Below, in pieces: positions 62,217 through 64,000 of a stretch of DNA of 64,000 bases. The first letter of the stretch is position 1, and the number at the start of each line of letters is the position of its first letter. The notes beneath the pieces were generated by a model. The model had not been told where the DNA came from and made no database searches. It saw nothing but the letters and a program-made list of their open reading frames with translations. Made by a program: the position numbers and the translations under genes. The DNA is from Carnegiea gigantea (taxonomy: Eukaryota > Streptophyta > Magnoliopsida > Caryophyllales > Cactaceae), in the NCBI GenBank assembly GCA_029747015.1, contig JAKOGI010000111.1, positions 342,501 through 406,500 on the forward strand, in the 5' to 3' direction.

Positions 62217-62987
62217 ACCCATTATTGACTGGGAGCAGATCCTTGAGTAATCTGACGGGGGAAGATCATGTGATGCATTAGGAATATCAGAGGAGGCCAT
62301 TTGGGTAAGGGAATAATCTCAGGCACTGTCTAATTATATTGGAGTGAGCCAGAAGAAACATTGAGTATGAGGTCAGAGCTAACCCGAGCAAGCATTAAGA
62401 GGGAAAATTCAAGTGCATGTTGAGGTGATACAAGGTCGGCAAAAGAGTTGTGCTGGCAAAATAAAGAAATAATCAAAGTCTCAGATGGATTATGAAGTAT
62501 TTCAAAAGACTTTTCTAGTCAAGGTAGTAAAAGACCGACTATCCAAGGACAATTAAGGACTAGTTATATAGGGCCTTATGATTCATTGAAAGGTTAAATC
62601 CCGTAGTTTGTTGACTGTACCTACCTATTGAACCCAAATACGCATATAACGTGTTTTATAGCTCGTAATAGTATCAGAGTATTTATCAGGGTATACAACA
62701 GTTTCTATTAGTGGACAAGGTGATGAACCAGTAGTGAGCGCCTCCTCACTAGTAACAAAGTTCTTTTCTTTCAAGGAGAATATCAATTTTGAACCAAAAT
62801 AATTTAGCCAGTGAAGTCACCGAGGATCTAGATACGCGATCACAAAATTAAGCAACTACGTACTTTGGGCTAATCATACCTCTTTGGAGGGAAGCAATGA
62901 AAACCAACTATTGATATTTGAGGCAGCTTTGCATACATGAAAAAGCTTCATAAGTTTCGAGGACGAAACTCTTTAAGTGGGGGAGGC
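62217..62987 (+). pseudogene. pol: Integrase tail relic and PPT, unit E
   Basis: Same broken tail; ends TCGAGGACGAAACTCTTTAA and GTGGGGGAGG before LTR F. Confidence 0.65.
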
Positions 62988-63354
62988 TGTAATAACCCAA
63001 CCCTAACCTATATTTATTTAATTAAATTATATTTATTTATTTAATCAATCATGTTTATTCATTTAGGTAATCATGTTTATTGATTTAATTGGTCATGGTT
63101 ATTTATTGAACCAAATCATGTTTATTAATTCAATTACACCCAATTTATTTATCGAACGAATTGCATTATGTTACTTAAAATTTTTCACCTTCATTTATCG
63201 TATTTAAGCATTCCGATTGGGATATATTTCATTTGGGTCCCATTTTGCAATTCAAGTTTCATTGATTATAAATTTCAGTTTTGTTGATTGATTAAATATC
63301 GGAGAATTGATAGTAGGCCTCGATAATTATGGTTTAAGAAATTATTATTATTGC

Positions 63355-63424
<70 letters not shown>

Positions 63425-64000
63425 ACCTTACAAAAATTTAATTTCTAGCTATGAAAATTCAATCGCATACGGTTTACTTTCCTTTCCGGGCCCAAACCGT
63501 ATAAGCCCAATTTAGGCCCAACAAGTTACCACTTGTTTTACTTAGTTAATTACCATCTTCATGCCTAATTAGTAATTAGCAAAAGCTTCTTTTGGAGGGT
63601 GAATATAAGCTAAGTATAAGAGATGAATCATCAAGACAACTTCAAGCAAAGTCAACAACACACATCTCTCTCTCTTCCTTCTTTCTCTAGCCACGGTTCC
63701 CCCTCCAATTGCTGCCCTAGTGTGTTCCGGCCACCCCCTAACCACCAGCCAGCCACCCATCGCCACCCTTGGTCTTCCCCTAGCCACAGTAGCCCCCTCC
63801 TCTGCCCAAGCACAATCCTAACTCTTTCATTAAAGCATCCAAGTGAGGTGACCCTCACCTCAGCCCATGAATGTTTTTTGAGTTTTATTGATTGTTTGAA
63901 TATAGCTTATGTTTATATGAAGTAAGTGATGGTTGTTATGCAGTTTTTATTGAGTTTAGTGATATCTAAAGTTGTGGGTGATGAATTGGAAGTGTGATCA
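62988..64000 (+). repeat. LTR F, cut by the window end
   Basis: Starts TGTAATAACCCAACC; TATA-like AATATAAG at 63602-63609 and the CT-rich leader are present. About 1013 of the expected ~3400 bp are inside the window, so whether the chain ends here or continues is unknown. Confidence 0.85.
63341..63423. repeat. (TTA)n microsatellite in LTR F
   Basis: About 83 bp with one GCT interruption near the start. Confidence 0.95.

Larger units (their letters stand above)
20617..64000 (+). mobile_element. Chain of tandem LTR-internal units of a degenerate Ty3/gypsy (chromovirus-like) element
   Basis: Six LTRs start at 20617, 28230, 35832, 47729, 55361 and 62988 (the last cut by the window end). They are separated by five internal domains: 24007-28229, 31649-35831, 39239-47728 (with hAT insert), 51138-55360 and 58771-62987. 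Each LTR except the cut one is followed by a tRNA-iMet-type primer site, and each LTR except the first is preceded by the pol tail plus purine tract (GGACGAAA..CTTTAAGGGGG). Only one LTR lies between successive internal domains. The first LTR is preceded by unrelated DNA, so it is the true left edge. Unit length is about 7.6 kb. Known: solo and multi-LTR forms arise by recombination between LTRs. Lineage (Tekay/Del-like) is judged from the pol tail and PBS context. Confidence 0.85.

Overview
The window is nuclear DNA of a flowering plant, most likely a eudicot. It is AT-rich, has GT-AG introns and TATA/CT-rich promoters, and carries plant-type LTR retrotransposons (tRNA-iMet primer sites), hAT and CACTA DNA transposons and long microsatellites. 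Nearly all of it is transposable-element sequence. There is no sign of a bacterial, viral or organellar genome.

Layout. (1) 1-6798: the 3' part of a gag-only, Ty3/gypsy-like LTR retrotransposon. It holds a gag pseudogene with four in-frame stops, then about 2.8 kb of short tandem repeats instead of pol, a possible captured gene fragment, a polypurine tract and a complete 831-bp 3' LTR. (2) 6799-8523: AT/AC microsatellites, a small hAT-like non-autonomous element, and a ~526-bp tandem duplication covering its right half. (3) 8524-13447: AT-rich non-coding DNA with a four-copy ~176-bp tandem repeat. (4) 13448-14640: a non-autonomous CACTA-like element packed with CCGACGGAA/TTCCGTCGG motifs. (5) 14641-20616: low-copy-looking DNA. 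On the minus strand it contains a candidate three-exon gene for a 50-residue protein, with a TATA box, a CT-rich leader and two upstream ORFs. (6) 20617-64000 (runs off the end): one chain of a degenerate chromovirus-like gypsy element, LTR-int-LTR-int-LTR-int-LTR-int-LTR-int-LTR. It has at least six ~3.4-kb LTRs (the last cut) and five ~4.2-kb internal domains. Successive internal domains share a single LTR, so the chain looks like the product of repeated unequal recombination between LTRs rather than independent insertions. All internal domains carry the same decayed protease-RT block, the same loss of the middle of pol, a 35-bp minisatellite and an integrase tail.

The third internal domain (39239-47728) is interrupted by a 4262-bp hAT transposon with near-identical TIRs, an imperfect 8-bp target duplication, very GC-rich ends and a three-exon transposase gene. 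That gene is open over 711 codons except for one in-frame TAA. It is the youngest-looking insertion in the window.

The likely history is: a gypsy founder already missing most of pol inserted; LTR-LTR unequal exchange expanded it into a tandem chain, and conversion-like exchange then mixed variants between units; finally a hAT element landed in one unit. All domain assignments come from motif reading by eye; no database search or alignment program was run.
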